Shown: in pieces, positions 62,916 to 64,000 of the stretch
How the letters are laid out: each line of letters starts with the position of its first letter
Numbering within the stretch: position 1 is the stretch's first letter
DNA from: Nitrospirota bacterium
Lineage (GTDB): Bacteria > Nitrospirota > Nitrospiria > Nitrospirales > UBA8639
Reading direction: 5' to 3'
DNA: 64,000 nt
Assembly: GCA_027623995.1 (NCBI GenBank)
Contig: JAQBUF010000004.1
Location: 18,551-82,550, forward strand
Made by a program: the position numbers and the translations under genes
Notes under the pieces: generated by a model
What the model saw: the letters and a program-made list of their open reading frames with translations, nothing else
The model's database searches: none
Told to the model about the DNA's origin: nothing

Positions 62916-63350
62916 CTATCTGTAATCATAAGGGTAGCGTTTTCTACAGCCATGGTGTAAGAGGAGGCTGACAATCTTTCTCAAAGGTTCCCACCCTTGA
63001 GCCACACCTCCTGCCCATTTGTAGTGTGCCTCATTTCCAAAGTCGCCAAACATTAATTCATAGCAAGGTAAATCTAGACCGTGGCTACCGCCACTCCTGA
63101 TCGTTATTGGTATATCAAAGAACGTCTGAAATTCTTCAAGAACCTCCGAGGGAATAGGGATTTCCCATTCTTCTTGTTCTACACCGTCATCCTGTGGATT
63201 TTGGCATGGGCGGTGATCGCGGGGAGAAGGACGTTGGCAGAAAATTCGGTAATTATTTGTTTGTCCAGGGATTGGACAGTTTTCTAAGCGTAAGAGGAGT
63301 GATGGCATGAAAGGCGGGCTGACTATGGCGGTGACAAAGGTGTAACTCAT
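62916..63350 (-). CDS. hypothetical protein
   Basis: 144-aa ORF; coding quality uncertain. Confidence 0.35.
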   Translation of the reverse strand: MSYTFVTAIVSPPFMPSLLLRLENCPIPGQTNNYRIFCQRPSPRDHRPCQNPQDDGVEQEEWEIPIPSEVLEEFQTFFDIPITIRSGGSHGLDLPCYELMFGDFGNEAHYKWAGGVAQGWEPLRKIVSLLLHHGCRKRYPYDYR

Positions 63351-63441
63351 TATTTTCCTAGTGTTTTTGTCGCGATTGAAACAATCCTACGACCACTTGG
63401 TCAAGGTTATCCGTCTTAACCTCTCTTTTCCTATTGAGTGA

Positions 63442-64000
63442 TTAGGCTTCGGTTTTTGAGTTACGTAATTCGTGAAGGACCGCTTTTTTGAATTCCTCTA
63501 TGTCTGTGTGTGGTGAACGCAGCGGTGATCTCAGATCCTGAAGAATTTCTCCCTGCCTCCGTGTTGGTACCTCGCCATAGCTAAAGAACGTGGTGAGGAC
63601 TGCCTCATGCCCAAGATTCTGGCTCCAGGCTTTGAAGGCTTCTGGTGTCTGGCAAACCTTCTCACCGAGGCGGACGAGGGTATTTCTGAAGCTGTGCGGA
63701 TTAAAGTAGGGTAGCCCGGCATTGGTAAATGCCTCACGAAAAATTGTACGAATGGGAGTGGCCGTGCTCCAGTGTTCCCGTGTGAGCCCCCCTACTTCAA
63801 AGTGTTGTGTTTTGCCCAGTATGATACTCGTAGACGGAAACAGTGGATCGTTATTGCCAAAGAGTTTTTCCTCTTTAAGGTATGTCACCCACTCGACCAC
63901 AATCTGGAAAATCTCATCACCGACAGGAAAGAAAAAAGTAGTGAACGTCTTGCTGTTCTTTGTCCGTATCTCTCGCGCATCCTGAAAAACGCTTCCCGCT
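63442..64000 (-). CDS. tyrosine recombinase/integrase, partial (runs off window)
   Basis: FNPHSFRNTLVRLGEKV and LGHEAVLTTFFSYG motifs; frame stays open upstream to window edge. Confidence 0.75.
   Translation of the reverse strand, partial: AGSVFQDAREIRTKNSKTFTTFFFPVGDEIFQIVVEWVTYLKEEKLFGNNDPLFPSTSIILGKTQHFEVGGLTREHWSTATPIRTIFREAFTNAGLPYFNPHSFRNTLVRLGEKVCQTPEAFKAWSQNLGHEAVLTTFFSYGEVPTRRQGEILQDLRSPLRSPHTDIEEFKKAVLHELRNSKTEA

Overview
This 64 kb window looks like chromosome from a free-living Gram-negative bacterium. The gene content (linked heme genes with a CcsA-type protein, Amt/P-II/porin cluster, polyphosphate glucokinase) would fit a Nitrospira-like lineage, but that is inference and was not tested. 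Most of it is ordinary housekeeping sequence: heme biosynthesis (hemA, hemC, cobA/hemD fusion, hemB), ftsH, folP, glmM, tilS, ribF, comEC, uvrA-type, rsmI, crcB and a tRNA-Leu(CAA). Less ordinary parts are: (i) a phosphonate-biosynthesis-type cluster in which a PEP mutase fused to a nucleotidyltransferase is followed by phosphonopyruvate decarboxylase and an aldo/keto reductase; (ii) four same-orientation copies of a modular long-hairpin repeat in intergenic gaps; (iii) an IS1595-type element with 25-bp terminal inverted repeats that truncates both neighbours, a secreted DNA-ligase-like gene and an amt paralog that also has an in-frame TGA; (iv) two tandem Cys-rich secreted bufferin-like peptides, one a lipoprotein, with an ECF sigma/anti-sigma pair nearby and no MNIO maturase in view; (v) an unannotated promoter-terminator unit upstream of a porin; (vi) a short transcription unit with a strong Shine-Dalgarno and one reading frame interrupted by TAG and TGA; (vii) a 1233-aa DUF255-aldo/keto reductase fusion; and (viii) a one-base frameshift in a DUF2914 gene. 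All assignments come from reading the sequence and supplied translations; no database search was run.
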